A DNA stretch of 64,000 bases. Origin: Bacillus sp. N1-1 (GTDB taxonomy: Bacteria; Bacillota; Bacilli; Bacillales; Guptibacillaceae). The stretch lies in contig NZ_CP046564.1 of assembly GCF_009818105.1 (NCBI RefSeq), positions 3,658,001 to 3,722,000 on the forward strand. Direction: 5' to 3'. The notes under the pieces are model-generated. The model was not told the origin of the DNA. It was given only the letters and a program-made list of their open reading frames with translations, and did not search any database. Shown piece by piece: positions 1 through 13,161 of the stretch; positions within the stretch are counted from its first letter, which is position 1; the number at the start of each line of letters is the position of its first letter. The position numbers and the translations under genes are program-made.

Positions 1-1036
<1,036 letters not shown>

Positions 1037-1056
1037 TCATCTCCTTTAAATGTAAG

Positions 1057-3349
<2,293 letters not shown>

Positions 3350-3386
3350 TCACCATCCTTTATAAGATTAAAAAAACATAAGTATT

Positions 3387-4571
3387 TTATTTGTCGTTAA
3401 GTGCGACAACACCCGGAAGTTCTTTGCCTTCCATGAACTCAAGAGACGCACCGCCACCAGTAGAGATGTGGCTCATTTGATCAGCATAGCCAAATTTCTC
3501 AACCGCTGCTGCAGAGTCACCGCCACCAATAACTGAATACGTATCTTCTGCGTTCGCAAGTGCTTCAGCTACTGCTTTCGTACCATTAGCATAAACGTCT
3601 AGTTCAAATACACCCATTGGTCCGTTCCAGATAACGAGTTTAGAGTCAGCGATCACTTTGCTGTACGTTTCTCTCGTTTTCGGTCCGATATCAAGTGCTT
3701 CCCAATCGGAAGGAATTTCTTCGATGCTTACCACTTTCGTATTTGCATCATTTGAGAAATCATCACCAATCACAACGTCTTGAGGCATATAGAAATTAAC
3801 GCCTTTTTCTTTTGCTTTATCCATGAATGATTTCGCTAGATCGATTTTATCTTCTTCAAGAAGAGACAAACCAACTTCATGTCCAAGTGCTTTTACAAAT
3901 GTATAAGCAAGACCGCCACCAATGATCAAGTTATCTACTTTATCAAGTAGGTGATCAATGACACCGATTTTATCTTTTACTTTTGCTCCACCAACAATAG
4001 CTGTGAATGGACGGGAAGGTTCTGTTAGAGCACTTCCAAGAACTTCAAGTTCCTTCTCCATAAGAAAACCAGCTACAGCAGGAATATGATGAGCAATACC
4101 TTCTGTTGAAGCGTGAGCACGGTGTGCTGCGCCAAAAGCATCATTTACGTAAAGATCTGCCATTGCAGCAAATTTCTTCGCAAGTTCTTCATCATTCTTC
4201 TCTTCTCCAGCTTCGAAACGAACATTCTCAATAAGAAGAAGGTCGCCATCTTCTAGACCCGCAATCGCACGGTCAACTTCTTCACCATAGACTGCATCTG
4301 TCTTTGTAACAGTTTTGCCAATGAGGTCGCTTAAGCGGTCTGCAACCGGATCAAGACGTAGCTCATCAACAGCTTCACCTTTTGGACGTCCAAGGTGGCT
4401 TGCAAGAATTACTTTCGCTCCCTGATCAGACAAATGCTTGATCGTAGGAAGTGCTGCTTTAATACGCGTTTCATCTGTTACCTTTCCTTCTTCCATAGGT
4501 ACATTGAAATCCACGCGGCAGAATACCTTTTTGCCTTTTAACTCAACGTCAAGAATTGATTTTTTGTTCAT
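3387..4571 (-). CDS. pgk: Phosphoglycerate kinase
   Basis: Makes ATP from 1,3-bisphosphoglycerate. 394 residues, typical of bacterial PGK. Visible motifs: the N-domain substrate signature RVDFNVP, the ASHLGRPKG loop, [25 protein letters not shown], and the C-terminal nucleotide-binding GGGDSAAA. Start chosen at MNKKSILDV, preceded by GAGGAGG; a seven-residue upstream extension would run through that ribosome site. The 125-base gap to gapA holds a hairpin and a separate inverted repeat (listed separately), so pgk and the genes after it may be expressed at a lower level than gapA. Confidence 0.97.
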   Translation of the reverse strand: MNKKSILDVELKGKKVFCRVDFNVPMEEGKVTDETRIKAALPTIKHLSDQGAKVILASHLGRPKGEAVDELRLDPVADRLSDLIGKTVTKTDAVYGEEVDRAIAGLEDGDLLLIENVRFEAGEEKNDEELAKKFAAMADLYVNDAFGAAHRAHASTEGIAHHIPAVAGFLMEKELEVLGSALTEPSRPFTAIVGGAKVKDKIGVIDHLLDKVDNLIIGGGLAYTFVKALGHEVGLSLLEEDKIDLAKSFMDKAKEKGVNFYMPQDVVIGDDFSNDANTKVVSIEEIPSDWEALDIGPKTRETYSKVIADSKLVIWNGPMGVFELDVYANGTKAVAEALANAEDTYSVIGGGDSAAAVEKFGYADQMSHISTGGGASLEFMEGKELPGVVALNDK

Positions 4572-4644
4572 CACGCACGTCCTCCTCTGCACAAAGTTTT
4601 AAAAGGTTCACCTTTTAAATAAAGCTATATCGTTAGTAAAGACA

Positions 4645-4677
4645 ATGGAAAAGGAGGAAGGCCCAAGACTTCCTCCT
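4645..4677 (-). terminator. Hairpin with short U-run between gapA and pgk (attenuator candidate)
   Basis: On the minus strand AGGAGGAAG and CTTCCTCCT form a 9-bp stem around an 8-base loop, followed by TTTTCC. The U-run is short, so partial termination is more likely than complete termination. Its position right behind gapA could give a separate, more abundant gapA message. Confidence 0.6.
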
Positions 4678-4696
4678 CCTCTATTAACAATTCTTA

Positions 4697-6783
<2,087 letters not shown>

Positions 6784-6818
6784 AATTCGTCTCCCCTGCT
6801 GTTCTTCTTTTTTCCTGA

Positions 6819-6854
6819 GACGTATTATGTCCCGCTTAGACATTTTTAGTCCCA
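6819..6854 (-). promoter_or_regulatory. CggR operator
   Basis: On the minus strand the site reads GGGAC-N6-TGTC-N4-CGGGAC-N6-CGTC. This is the tandem CGGGAC-N6-TGTC-N4-CGGGAC-N6-TGTC arrangement known for B. subtilis CggR, with one substitution in the last half-site. It lies between the promoter and the cggR start, as in B. subtilis, where it acts as a roadblock. Confidence 0.9.
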
Positions 6855-6885
6855 CCTGGATCAAAAAGAACTTCTTACAATTTTC

Positions 6886-6914
6886 ATTGTAGCAGTTGCC
6901 AAAAGCATGGGCAA
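6886..6914 (-). promoter_or_regulatory. Sigma-A promoter of the cggR-gapA-pgk-tpiA-gpmI-eno operon
   Basis: TTGCCC (6909-6914) and TACAAT (6886-6891), read on the minus strand, are separated by exactly 17 bases. The CggR operator begins about 30 bases downstream of the -10 box. Confidence 0.85.
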
Positions 6915-6933
6915 CTATGTTATACTGAAAATT

Positions 6934-7170
6934 TTAAAGTAAGCGTTTTCTTATTGTTTTTTTTGATATCCGACCATAATCCACGATTTCACCTTCGATT
7001 TCGACAACCGGAATCATTAGCATAAACTTTTCCAAAAGCGCTTCATCGCTATAAATATCAACCGTTTGTACTGAGAACGCTATTTCTTCTTGAAGCTCCT
7101 CAAGAAGATAAGCCGCTTCATCACAAAGTGGACATGTCGCCTTCGAATATAAAATAACCGATTTACTCAC
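6934..7170 (-). CDS. Glutaredoxin/thioredoxin-like small redox protein
   Basis: A 78-residue protein with an N-terminal beta strand followed by the redox motif CPLC at about residues 14-17, then MIPVVEIEGEIV, which resembles the cis-proline strand of glutaredoxin-like proteins. It most resembles the short glutaredoxin family (DUF836/NrdH type) of bacilli; the specific substrate is unknown. It starts with GTG, preceded by AAGGGAGG eight bases upstream. It lies between rpoN and cggR, on the same strand as both. The rpoN terminator separates it from rpoN. No terminator is visible after it, so some read-through into the cggR operon is possible. Confidence 0.75.
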   Translation of the reverse strand: MSKSVILYSKATCPLCDEAAYLLEELQEEIAFSVQTVDIYSDEALLEKFMLMIPVVEIEGEIVDYGRISKKTIRKRLL

Positions 7171-7224
7171 GTATTAAACCTCCCTTCTTTCAATTTTCTA
7201 GTTTACTGAACAAGGTATTCAAAC

Positions 7225-7252
7225 GCAAAAAAAGAGCCGCCTTCCCGGCAGC
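7225..7252 (-). terminator. Intrinsic terminator of rpoN
   Basis: GCTGCC pairs with GGCGGC around a short loop, followed by TCTTTTTTT on the minus strand, directly after the rpoN stop codon. Confidence 0.8.
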
Positions 7253-7254
7253 TG

Positions 7255-8550
7255 TTACGTAAATCGCTTTCGCTTTGATGAACTTAAGATCTTTAATTCG
7301 TCTCGATATTTTGCAATTGTTCGTCTTGATACTTCAATACCACGCTGAATATGAAGAGCTTCTACAATTTTTTGGTCTGATAACGGTTTAAGTTTATTCT
7401 CATTCTCTACAAGCTCTTTAATAAAGAGCTTAACACTGGAAGAAGAAGCCCCTTCCCCAGATTCACTCGCTAGCTTTGAAGTGAACAAATCTTTTAATGG
7501 GTACAAACCATGTGGCGTTTGAACATATTTGCTTTTAATGGCCCGACTTACCGTCGACTCATGAACATGAGCTTCATTTGCTACTTCTTTCAATGTGATC
7601 GGTACAAGGTCACTTATGCCATTTCTTAAAAACCCTTGTTGATGGACAATCACAACGCCCATAATCGCCCTTAACGTCTGCTTTCTTTGTTCAATACTTT
7701 TCATTAACCAGCTCACTTGCTGATATTTGTCTTTCAAGTAGTCGGCTGCTTCGTTATTTTTAAATGAACGATACGTGTTGCTCACTTTCATTGCGGGCAA
7801 ATCATCATCAAGCAATGTAACAGTAAATCGTCCATTTTTCTCTTCGATCATAACATCTGGAACGATGTACGTTGTTTTCTCAGCAAACCACTTCGTTCCT
7901 GGACGGGGATCGAGATCTGCTACTAAATCTGCTGCCTGCTGAATTTGTTCGACTGGTACGTGATACTGTTTCGAAAGCTCGCGATATTTCTTTTCTGCTA
8001 GCGCTTTCAAATGATCTGATACGAGCAATCGAGCAAGTTCAAAGACCTCACCCTGCTTATTTAGCTGTAAAGAAAGACATTCCGATAAAGAGCGAGCCCC
8101 TATACCTGGAGGATCGAGTAACTGAACGTGTCGAATCGCTTCAGTTAATTCAAATTCGTCACACTCTAAAAAACTCATCACTTCTGTTTCATTGATTCGT
8201 AAGTAGCCACTTTCATCGATGTTATCAATTAAATAATGGACAATGCCGGTTATTTTTTTTGGAAGGTTTATGCACCTCGTCTGCTCGTGAAGTTCATCGT
8301 GCAGACTCCTTCTTGTTTCCGCATATTCCAGCGGATCTTGTCTAGTTCCATTATCGTAGGAACGTTTTGAAGAACGAACGCCGCCGTCCCATGATGGTAA
8401 CTGTAATTCAATGAGTGGATTTTCAAGAGCCTGTTCTTTCACGTACTCCAGTAATTCAGCTGTAGAATATTGGAGTATAGAAATCGCTTGATGCAACTGG
8501 GTTGTCATGACTAGTTTCGTTGTCTGCTTTTGTATCAATCCTAATTCCAT
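7255..8550 (-). CDS. rpoN: RNA polymerase sigma-54 factor
   Basis: Sigma-54 (SigL in B. subtilis) directs RNA polymerase to -24/-12 promoters with enhancer-binding activators. 431 residues, close to the 436 of B. subtilis SigL. The glutamine-rich activator-interaction region is at the N-terminus (MELGLIQKQTTKLVMTTQL, residues 1-50), the core-binding region is in the middle, and the C-terminal RpoN box appears as SRRTIAKYRDEL near residue 415. The ATG follows GGTGGAGGG. Located upstream of the glutaredoxin-like gene and cggR and closed by its own terminator. Confidence 0.95.
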   Translation of the reverse strand: MELGLIQKQTTKLVMTTQLHQAISILQYSTAELLEYVKEQALENPLIELQLPSWDGGVRSSKRSYDNGTRQDPLEYAETRRSLHDELHEQTRCINLPKKITGIVHYLIDNIDESGYLRINETEVMSFLECDEFELTEAIRHVQLLDPPGIGARSLSECLSLQLNKQGEVFELARLLVSDHLKALAEKKYRELSKQYHVPVEQIQQAADLVADLDPRPGTKWFAEKTTYIVPDVMIEEKNGRFTVTLLDDDLPAMKVSNTYRSFKNNEAADYLKDKYQQVSWLMKSIEQRKQTLRAIMGVVIVHQQGFLRNGISDLVPITLKEVANEAHVHESTVSRAIKSKYVQTPHGLYPLKDLFTSKLASESGEGASSSSVKLFIKELVENENKLKPLSDQKIVEALHIQRGIEVSRRTIAKYRDELKILSSSKRKRFT

Positions 8551-8744
8551 CGCAATCCCTCCACCTTCATCATACTATATCGTTTCATTTTATGGTATGA
8601 AAAAAATGAAAATGAGCAGAATTTTCTGTTTTTTTAAAGGCGGTTCTTGACACCATTTTTAATAAAATTGATGAAATCGCCCGTCCCTCAGTCAAATTTC
8701 TACATAAACTGTGTTATAGAGAGAGAAAAAAGGAGGCAAATGCC

Positions 8745-9020
8745 ATGGATTTAGCGGTATATGGAATTGCTTTGCTTCCAGTCATCATTGGAGTAGTACA
8801 TCTCTTCAAGGTGTTTGGTTTTCCGGTAAGATTTTTACCCATCCTTTCAATCATCATCGGAATTGTGATGAGTCATGTTTACGTCGAACCGGAAGATTTT
8901 AAAAAAGCCTTCTTTATCGGATTATGGCTTGGACTATGTGCTACTGGTATGCACTCAGGCTTTAAACACACGATGAGTGGAGCAGGCAGCAAGAGACATG
9001 ATGATGATCGTGATTGTTAG
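8745..9020 (+). CDS. Small membrane protein, possibly holin-like
   Basis: A 91-residue protein of unknown function. Hydrophobic segments lie at about residues 3-20, 28-46 and 56-72, and the tail is charged (KRHDDDRD). The ATG is well supported by AAAGGAGG seven bases upstream, and a hairpin with a U-run follows the stop, so it looks like a real single-gene unit on the strand opposite to rpoN. Size and topology resemble small holin-like proteins of bacilli, but no lysin or phage gene is near and I cannot assign a function. Confidence 0.7.
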   Translation: MDLAVYGIALLPVIIGVVHLFKVFGFPVRFLPILSIIIGIVMSHVYVEPEDFKKAFFIGLWLGLCATGMHSGFKHTMSGAGSKRHDDDRDC

Positions 9021-9039
9021 AGGGCACGACTGATAGCAG

Positions 9040-9068
9040 AAAGAGTGGACGAGTTCTACTCTTTTTCT
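9040..9068 (+). terminator. Terminator after the 91-residue membrane protein gene
   Basis: AGAGT and ACTCT arms, extended by weaker pairs, are followed by TTTTTCTTT on the plus strand about 25 bases after the stop codon. Confidence 0.6.
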
Positions 9069-9143
9069 TTGTTCATATTTTAGAATCAACAACCGATATC
9101 GTTATCGTGAAATTTGTCTATCCTATATATATAAAAGAACAAC

Positions 9144-9177
9144 AAAAAAATCCCTCTCGCATCAGCGAAAGGGATTG
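9144..9177 (-). terminator. Terminator of tRNA-Arg
   Basis: AATCCCTTTCGC and GCGAGAGGGATT arms enclose a TGAT loop with a U7 run on the minus strand, beginning 13 bases after the tRNA CCA end. Confidence 0.85.
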
Positions 9178-9189
9178 GAATTATGTATA

Positions 9190-9268
9190 TGGTGCGCCCG
9201 GAGGGATTCGAACCCCCGACTGACGCGGTACCGGAAACCACCGCTCTATCCGACTGAGCTACGGGCGC
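9190..9268 (-). tRNA. tRNA-Arg (anticodon CCG)
   Basis: The minus strand folds as a complete cloverleaf. The 7-bp acceptor stem is GCGCCCG/CGGGCGC, the D arm is GCTC/GAGC, and the anticodon stem is GTGGT/ACCGC with loop TTCCGGT, giving anticodon CCG for codon CGG. The T loop is TTCGAAT. The discriminator base is A and CCA is encoded. It is an isolated single tRNA with its own promoter and terminator. No integrase or duplicated 3' end is seen nearby. Confidence 0.96.
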
Positions 9269-9288
9269 GCTTTATTAGCGCAAAGATT

Positions 9289-9317
9289 ATTATACGGGAT
9301 CACCCATTTTTTTGCAA
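9289..9317 (-). promoter_or_regulatory. Sigma-A promoter of tRNA-Arg
   Basis: TTGCAA (9312-9317) and a perfect TATAAT (9289-9294) on the minus strand with 17-base spacing, about 20 bases upstream of the tRNA. Confidence 0.85.
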
Positions 9318-9377
9318 GGTGATTTTCGCCTTACCGCTCTTTCATTTGATTCACTTCGTTACTTAGGTCTTAAGCTC

Positions 9378-9406
9378 TTGACGTCTCAATTATCTCATAG
9401 TAAAGT
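9378..9406 (+). promoter_or_regulatory. Sigma-A promoter of the 131-residue protein gene
   Basis: TTGACG (9378-9383) and TAAAGT (9401-9406) with 17-base spacing, about 28 bases upstream of the first start codon. Confidence 0.7.
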
Positions 9407-9433
9407 AAAACCAAACATGTGTTCTATTAGGCG

Positions 9434-9829
9434 GTGGCGATCGTGTTCCAATTAAGTAAAGAAGAAACGAAGGCATTAAGAAACTACCTCTTACTTCCTT
9501 ACGTAAAAAGAGTGCTGGAAATGGATATGAAATGGTTACATCATTCTAGAATGAAGCTTCCGCGCCCTTACCTGGAACTGATTCGGTCAGCTATGTCGCT
9601 TGCATCAACTGATTTGAAATGGGCAAAAGCAGTTCTTCATGAAAAAGGAATTCGCGTCTACATTGAAGAAACTAAAGAAGATGTCATCATTTGCAAAGTC
9701 TACTGTCGTGGCTACAATCAAACATACCGATATTCATCTATTCAAATTCGTAACCAGGTAGAGAGAAGAATTCTAGCTTATTTTGTAGCAGATGAGCGCC
9801 TCAAAAAAAGGAGCACGCGGTCTGTTTAA
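9434..9829 (+). CDS. Conserved-looking protein of unknown function
   Basis: 131 residues, soluble, basic and mostly alpha-helical by composition (LSKEETKALRNYLLLPYVKRV near the start). The C-terminal third, with the alternating pattern VIICKVYCRGY, may form a small beta sheet. I do not recognise the family. The start is one of two in-frame GTG codons, 9434 or 9443; GGTGG lies five bases before the second, making 9443 at least equally likely. A good sigma-A promoter precedes it. No transmembrane segment or metal motif is seen. It lies upstream of clpP on the same strand, but clpP has its own promoter. Confidence 0.65.
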   Translation: MAIVFQLSKEETKALRNYLLLPYVKRVLEMDMKWLHHSRMKLPRPYLELIRSAMSLASTDLKWAKAVLHEKGIRVYIEETKEDVIICKVYCRGYNQTYRYSSIQIRNQVERRILAYFVADERLKKRSTRSV

Positions 9830-9915
9830 AATAAGGTGATGCGGGGAAAATGGATGTAGATAGAGAAAGAAAAACATCTCTACCTTACCCTTTTCAAAAA
9901 TAGCACAGCACTTTA

Positions 9916-9935
9916 TTTGACCTATATTGACCTTT
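9916..9935 (+). promoter_or_regulatory. CtsR operator of clpP
   Basis: The minus strand reads AAAGGTCAATATAGGTCAAA, the tandem heptad recognised by CtsR, the class III heat-shock repressor of Bacillota. It overlaps the -35 box of the clpP promoter, the expected geometry for repression. Confidence 0.9.
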
Positions 9936-9945
9936 TAGGTATGAT
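9917..9945 (+). promoter_or_regulatory. Sigma-A promoter of clpP
   Basis: TTGACC (9917-9922) and TATGAT (9940-9945) with 17-base spacing; the -35 is buried in the CtsR box. Confidence 0.85.
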
Positions 9946-9993
9946 GAACGTACAGCAACTACATATTCCATAAAAATAAAGGAGGAATTTTAA

Positions 9994-10578
9994 ATGGTTT
10001 TAATTCCAACGGTAATTGAACAAACAAACCGCGGTGAAAGAGCGTACGACATTTATTCTCGTCTTCTTAAGGACCGTATTATTATGCTAGGAACAGCAAT
10101 TGACGACAACGTTTCAAACGCTGTAGTCGCTCAGCTTCTTTTCCTTGCTGCAGAAGATCCTGATAAAGATATCTCACTTTACATTAACAGCCCTGGTGGT
10201 TCGATCACAGCAGGTATGGCGATTTACGATACAATGCAATTCATCAAGCCTAAAGTATCAACAATCTGTATCGGTATGGCTGCATCAATGGGTGCCTTCC
10301 TTCTTGCAGCAGGCGAGCCTGGGAAGCGTTACGCGCTACCAAATAGTGAAGTAATGATTCACCAACCGCTCGGTGGTACGCAAGGTCAGGCTTCTGACAT
10401 TGAAATTCACGCAAAACGTATCATTCAAATGCGCGAAAAGCTGAACAAAATTCTTTCTGAACGTACAGGTCAACCACTTGAAACAATTGATCGCGACACG
10501 GATCGTGATCGTTTCATGGAAGCAACAGAAGCGAAAGAATACGGCTTAATTGATGAAGTAATGGAAAAGAAAGCATAA
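9994..10578 (+). CDS. clpP: ATP-dependent Clp protease proteolytic subunit
   Basis: Serine protease that forms the tetradecameric barrel used with ClpX/ClpC-type ATPases for protein quality control and regulated proteolysis. 194 residues, the normal length. The catalytic triad is intact: Ser98 in GMAASMGA, His123 in VMIHQPLGG and Asp172 in DRDTDRDRF. The N-terminal [17 protein letters not shown] segment that contacts the ATPase is present. GGAGG precedes the ATG. It is monocistronic, with a CtsR-regulated promoter and a strong terminator. Confidence 0.98.
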   Translation: MVLIPTVIEQTNRGERAYDIYSRLLKDRIIMLGTAIDDNVSNAVVAQLLFLAAEDPDKDISLYINSPGGSITAGMAIYDTMQFIKPKVSTICIGMAASMGAFLLAAGEPGKRYALPNSEVMIHQPLGGTQGQASDIEIHAKRIIQMREKLNKILSERTGQPLETIDRDTDRDRFMEATEAKEYGLIDEVMEKKA

Positions 10579-10591
10579 ACTTGTTTGAATC

Positions 10592-10624
10592 GAGCCTTTC
10601 CTCAGTGAGGAAAGGCTCTTTTTT
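10592..10624 (+). terminator. Intrinsic terminator of clpP
   Basis: GAGCCTTTCCTCA and TGAGGAAAGGCTC form a near-perfect 13-bp stem followed by U6 on the plus strand. Confidence 0.93.
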
Positions 10625-10648
10625 ACGCAAAAAATTCTTTACTACAAC

Positions 10649-10691
10649 AAAAAAACGAAGGCTACCGCTTGCACTTAGCGGTAAGCCTTCG
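10649..10691 (-). terminator. Intrinsic terminator of crh
   Basis: On the minus strand CGAAGGCTTACCGC pairs with GCGGTAGCCTTCG (one bulge), followed by a U7 run. It converges with the clpP terminator. Confidence 0.9.
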
Positions 10692-10695
10692 CTCT

Positions 10696-10950
10696 TTAAT
10701 CTTTTTGCACAAAATCCATGAGTGATGACATAGCATCCTCTTCGTCATTACCATCAACAGTTAAAATAACAGAAGCCCCTGTTCCAACCGCAAGGCTCAT
10801 GATACCCATAATGCTTTTGGCATTCACTTTCTTTCCATCTTTTTCGAGGAAAATATCCGCGTTAAATCGGTTGGCTTCCTGCACGAAAAGGGCTGCAGGC
10901 CGAGCCTGTAATCCTGTATCTAATGTCACAACAACTTCTTTTTGAACCAC
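10696..10950 (-). CDS. crh: Catabolite repression HPr-like protein Crh
   Basis: An HPr paralogue that cannot take part in sugar phosphotransfer but is phosphorylated on Ser46 by HprK and then serves as CcpA co-repressor. 84 residues. The position equivalent to the catalytic His15 of HPr is Gln15 (GLQARPA), the diagnostic Crh change, while Ser46 is kept in VNAKSIMGI. The start is GTG, nine bases after GGGGAGG; an ATG in that gap is out of frame. HprK is encoded at 29687-30625. It is the last gene of the yvcI-rapZ-yvcK-whiA-crh group, separated from whiA by 259 bases. Confidence 0.95.
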   Translation of the reverse strand: MVQKEVVVTLDTGLQARPAALFVQEANRFNADIFLEKDGKKVNAKSIMGIMSLAVGTGASVILTVDGNDEEDAMSSLMDFVQKD

Positions 10951-10976
10951 TTGTTCATTCCTCCCCTTCTTTATAA

Positions 10977-11040
10977 CTGCTGATAAGAAAAACGGATCGA
11001 GGACTCTTATTTAGCGAGTGCTAAAAACGGGTATCAGCAG
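10977..11040 (-). other. Structured leader candidate upstream of crh
   Basis: CTGCTGATA (10977-10985) and TATCAGCAG (11032-11040) are perfect 9-base inverted arms. They enclose a second hairpin with TTTAGC and GCTAAA arms (11010-11025). The element lies just upstream of the crh ribosome site. No known riboswitch family is recognised. Confidence 0.45.
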
Positions 11041-11098
11041 ATGATCGTTGTATTATCCTAAATATAAGTAAGCGCTATCTCAGACTGTGAAAAATTTA

Positions 11099-11130
11099 GA
11101 AAAACCCCATTCCCTGCGTTATGAGGGAAT
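11099..11130 (-). terminator. Terminator behind whiA
   Basis: ATTCCCT and AGGGAAT arms on the minus strand, followed by GGGGTTTTTC, about 80 bases after the whiA stop. The stem is only 7 bp, so partial read-through into crh is possible. Confidence 0.6.
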
Positions 11131-11209
11131 GAATGTTTTTCTTTGACTTTGCCTTCCTTCTAGTCGGAAAGCTACCTTCCACCAGTAACGAAACCTTTGG
11201 CGTGGATAA

Positions 11210-12151
11210 CTATGAAATTGGCTTACCATTACGAAGCTTGTCAGCAATTTGGTCAATTTTTCTCAACCTGTGATTGATGCCGGATTTGCTAATCGCTCCA
11301 CCCGTGACCATCTCGCCAAGCTCTTTTAACGTTACATCCTGGTGCTTCACTCGAAGTTCCGCAATCTCCCTTAGTTTATCAGGAAGAATTTCAAGCCCAA
11401 CTTCTTTTTGGATAAAGCGGATGTTCTCAACCTGCCGAAAAGCTGCACCGACTGTCTTATTCAAATTGGCTGTTTCACAATTCACAATTCGATTAACAGA
11501 ATTTCGCATATCTTTCATGATACGAACATCTTCAAAGTAAAGCAGCGCCTGATGGGCCCCGACAACACTTAAAAACTCCGTAATCTTTTCACCTTCTTTG
11601 ATATAGACGATGTAACCTTTCTTTCGCTCGAGCATCTTCGCATTTAAACCAAATTCATTCATTAAGTTACAAAGTGACTCTGTATGCTCTTCATACATGG
11701 AGAAGATTTCGAGATGATAAGAGGTTTCAGGGTGATTAATTGAACCCCCAGCAAGAAATGCCCCTCTTAGATAAGAGCGTTTGCAACAGGCCTTTTTCGT
11801 AAAATCACTCGAAATCGTTCTAGTAAACGTAAATGCATTATCCATAATACCGAGATCTTCAAGAAGCTCTCTCGCTTTTGCTGAGACCCGAACAATGTAA
11901 ACATTGTTTTTCTTCAATCTCATCTTCTTACGAACAAGGAGTTCAACATCATAATTGTAAATCCGCTTAATAAGCGTATAAATCCTTCTTGCAATGGCAG
12001 CATGTTCCGTCGGAATGTTTAAAATCAACTGTCTGTTTCCAAACGAAATGGATCCATTCATTCGTATAAGAGCTGCTAGTTCTGATCTTGCACAACAAGG
12101 TTTGCTTTCTAACTGCGTTAATTCTTTCTTTGTATCAGCAGCAAATGACAT
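11210..12151 (-). CDS. whiA: WhiA-family DNA-binding protein
   Basis: WhiA (YvcL) combines a degenerate LAGLIDADG homing-endonuclease fold with a C-terminal helix-turn-helix; in B. subtilis it affects cell division and chromosome segregation. 313 residues. The N-terminus [15 protein letters not shown], the [16 protein letters not shown] core (around residue 135) and the HTH region [10 protein letters not shown]...[11 protein letters not shown] at the end are all present. Start set at 12151: GGGGGG lies six bases before this ATG, whereas the upstream candidates fall on or ahead of it. It is 40 bases downstream of yvcK in the conserved rapZ-yvcK-whiA order. Confidence 0.95.
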   Translation of the reverse strand: MSFAADTKKELTQLESKPCCARSELAALIRMNGSISFGNRQLILNIPTEHAAIARRIYTLIKRIYNYDVELLVRKKMRLKKNNVYIVRVSAKARELLEDLGIMDNAFTFTRTISSDFTKKACCKRSYLRGAFLAGGSINHPETSYHLEIFSMYEEHTESLCNLMNEFGLNAKMLERKKGYIVYIKEGEKITEFLSVVGAHQALLYFEDVRIMKDMRNSVNRIVNCETANLNKTVGAAFRQVENIRFIQKEVGLEILPDKLREIAELRVKHQDVTLKELGEMVTGGAISKSGINHRLRKIDQIADKLRNGKPIS

Positions 12152-12191
12152 TGCCATCCCCCCTTTTTCATGCAGGGGCCCCACTGACCCA

Positions 12192-13160
12192 TCATGATCT
12201 TTTATCGTCTAATAAAGATAAAAGAATCGATGATATTTTTTTCGCATCATGGCGTACATATTTCTCATCGTATTGGATAATTTTATCACTGATTACATGA
12301 AAACCAAAGCTCTTCAGACGATTTTCGTCATATTGCACAACCTCTGCTCGTTCTTGTGCATAACGTTTTTCGTAAAAAGAGGGAATCATTTCTTCATTTA
12401 CAATAATCGTATCCATAAGTTTATAGCCAATGTGATCAATGAGTGCCTGCACGTGGTCACTCGCCGTATAATTTTCTGTTTCACCTAACTGAGTCATAAC
12501 ATTACAAACATATACTTTTCTTGCTTTTGACTGCTGAATTTCTTTCGCAATGCCCGGCACAAGTAAATTCGGTAATATGCTTGTATACAAACTACCTGGT
12601 CCAAGTACAATCAAATCTGCTTCACGAATAGCTCGAATCGACTCGGGTAGCGCTTTGATGCCTGATGGTGAGAGAAACACTCGTTTAATTGCTTTGTTTA
12701 CCTTTGGAATTTGGGATTCACCTTGTACAAACGTTCCATCACGCATTTCCGCATGTAAAACGATGCTTTGATTCGATGCTGGGAGAACTTCACCTCGTAC
12801 GTTCAAGACGCGACACATTTCTCTTACGCCTTTTACAAAGTCTCCGGTAATATCCGTCATGGCAGCGAGCATTAAGTTGCCAAGGGAATGACCAGATAAA
12901 CCATTTCCGTTTTTAAAACGGTGCTGCATCAATCCCTCTAATAAAGGTTCAACTTCAGATAAAGCTGTAATGACATTTCGCACATCGCCAGGAGGAGGAA
13001 TATCAAACTCGTCACGCAATCGACCTGAACTTCCTCCATCGTCGGCTACTGTTACAATGGCAGTGATGTCGACAGGAAACTTTTTAAGTCCACGTAGAAG
13101 TACCGATAGGCCTGTTCCTCCGCCAATGACGACAGCCTTTGGCAGATTAGTCTCATCCAT
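12192..13160 (-). CDS. yvcK: YvcK family protein (gluconeogenesis factor, CofD-like)
   Basis: A Rossmann-like protein of the CofD/YvcK superfamily that binds UDP-sugars; in B. subtilis it is needed for growth and normal shape on gluconeogenic carbon sources. 322 residues. The nucleotide-binding start [19 protein letters not shown], the [14 protein letters not shown] loop and [11 protein letters not shown] are visible. The ATG at 13160 lies one base after the rapZ stop, so translation is probably coupled. A 42-residue upstream extension overlaps the rapZ C-terminus and is rejected. Confidence 0.95.
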   Translation of the reverse strand: MDETNLPKAVVIGGGTGLSVLLRGLKKFPVDITAIVTVADDGGSSGRLRDEFDIPPPGDVRNVITALSEVEPLLEGLMQHRFKNGNGLSGHSLGNLMLAAMTDITGDFVKGVREMCRVLNVRGEVLPASNQSIVLHAEMRDGTFVQGESQIPKVNKAIKRVFLSPSGIKALPESIRAIREADLIVLGPGSLYTSILPNLLVPGIAKEIQQSKARKVYVCNVMTQLGETENYTASDHVQALIDHIGYKLMDTIIVNEEMIPSFYEKRYAQERAEVVQYDENRLKSFGFHVISDKIIQYDEKYVRHDAKKISSILLSLLDDKRS

Positions 13161-13161
13161 A

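Noticed and set aside
9190..9268. tRNA-Arg as a mobile-element attachment site
   Set aside because: No integrase, no repeated tRNA 3' end and no change in gene content on either side.
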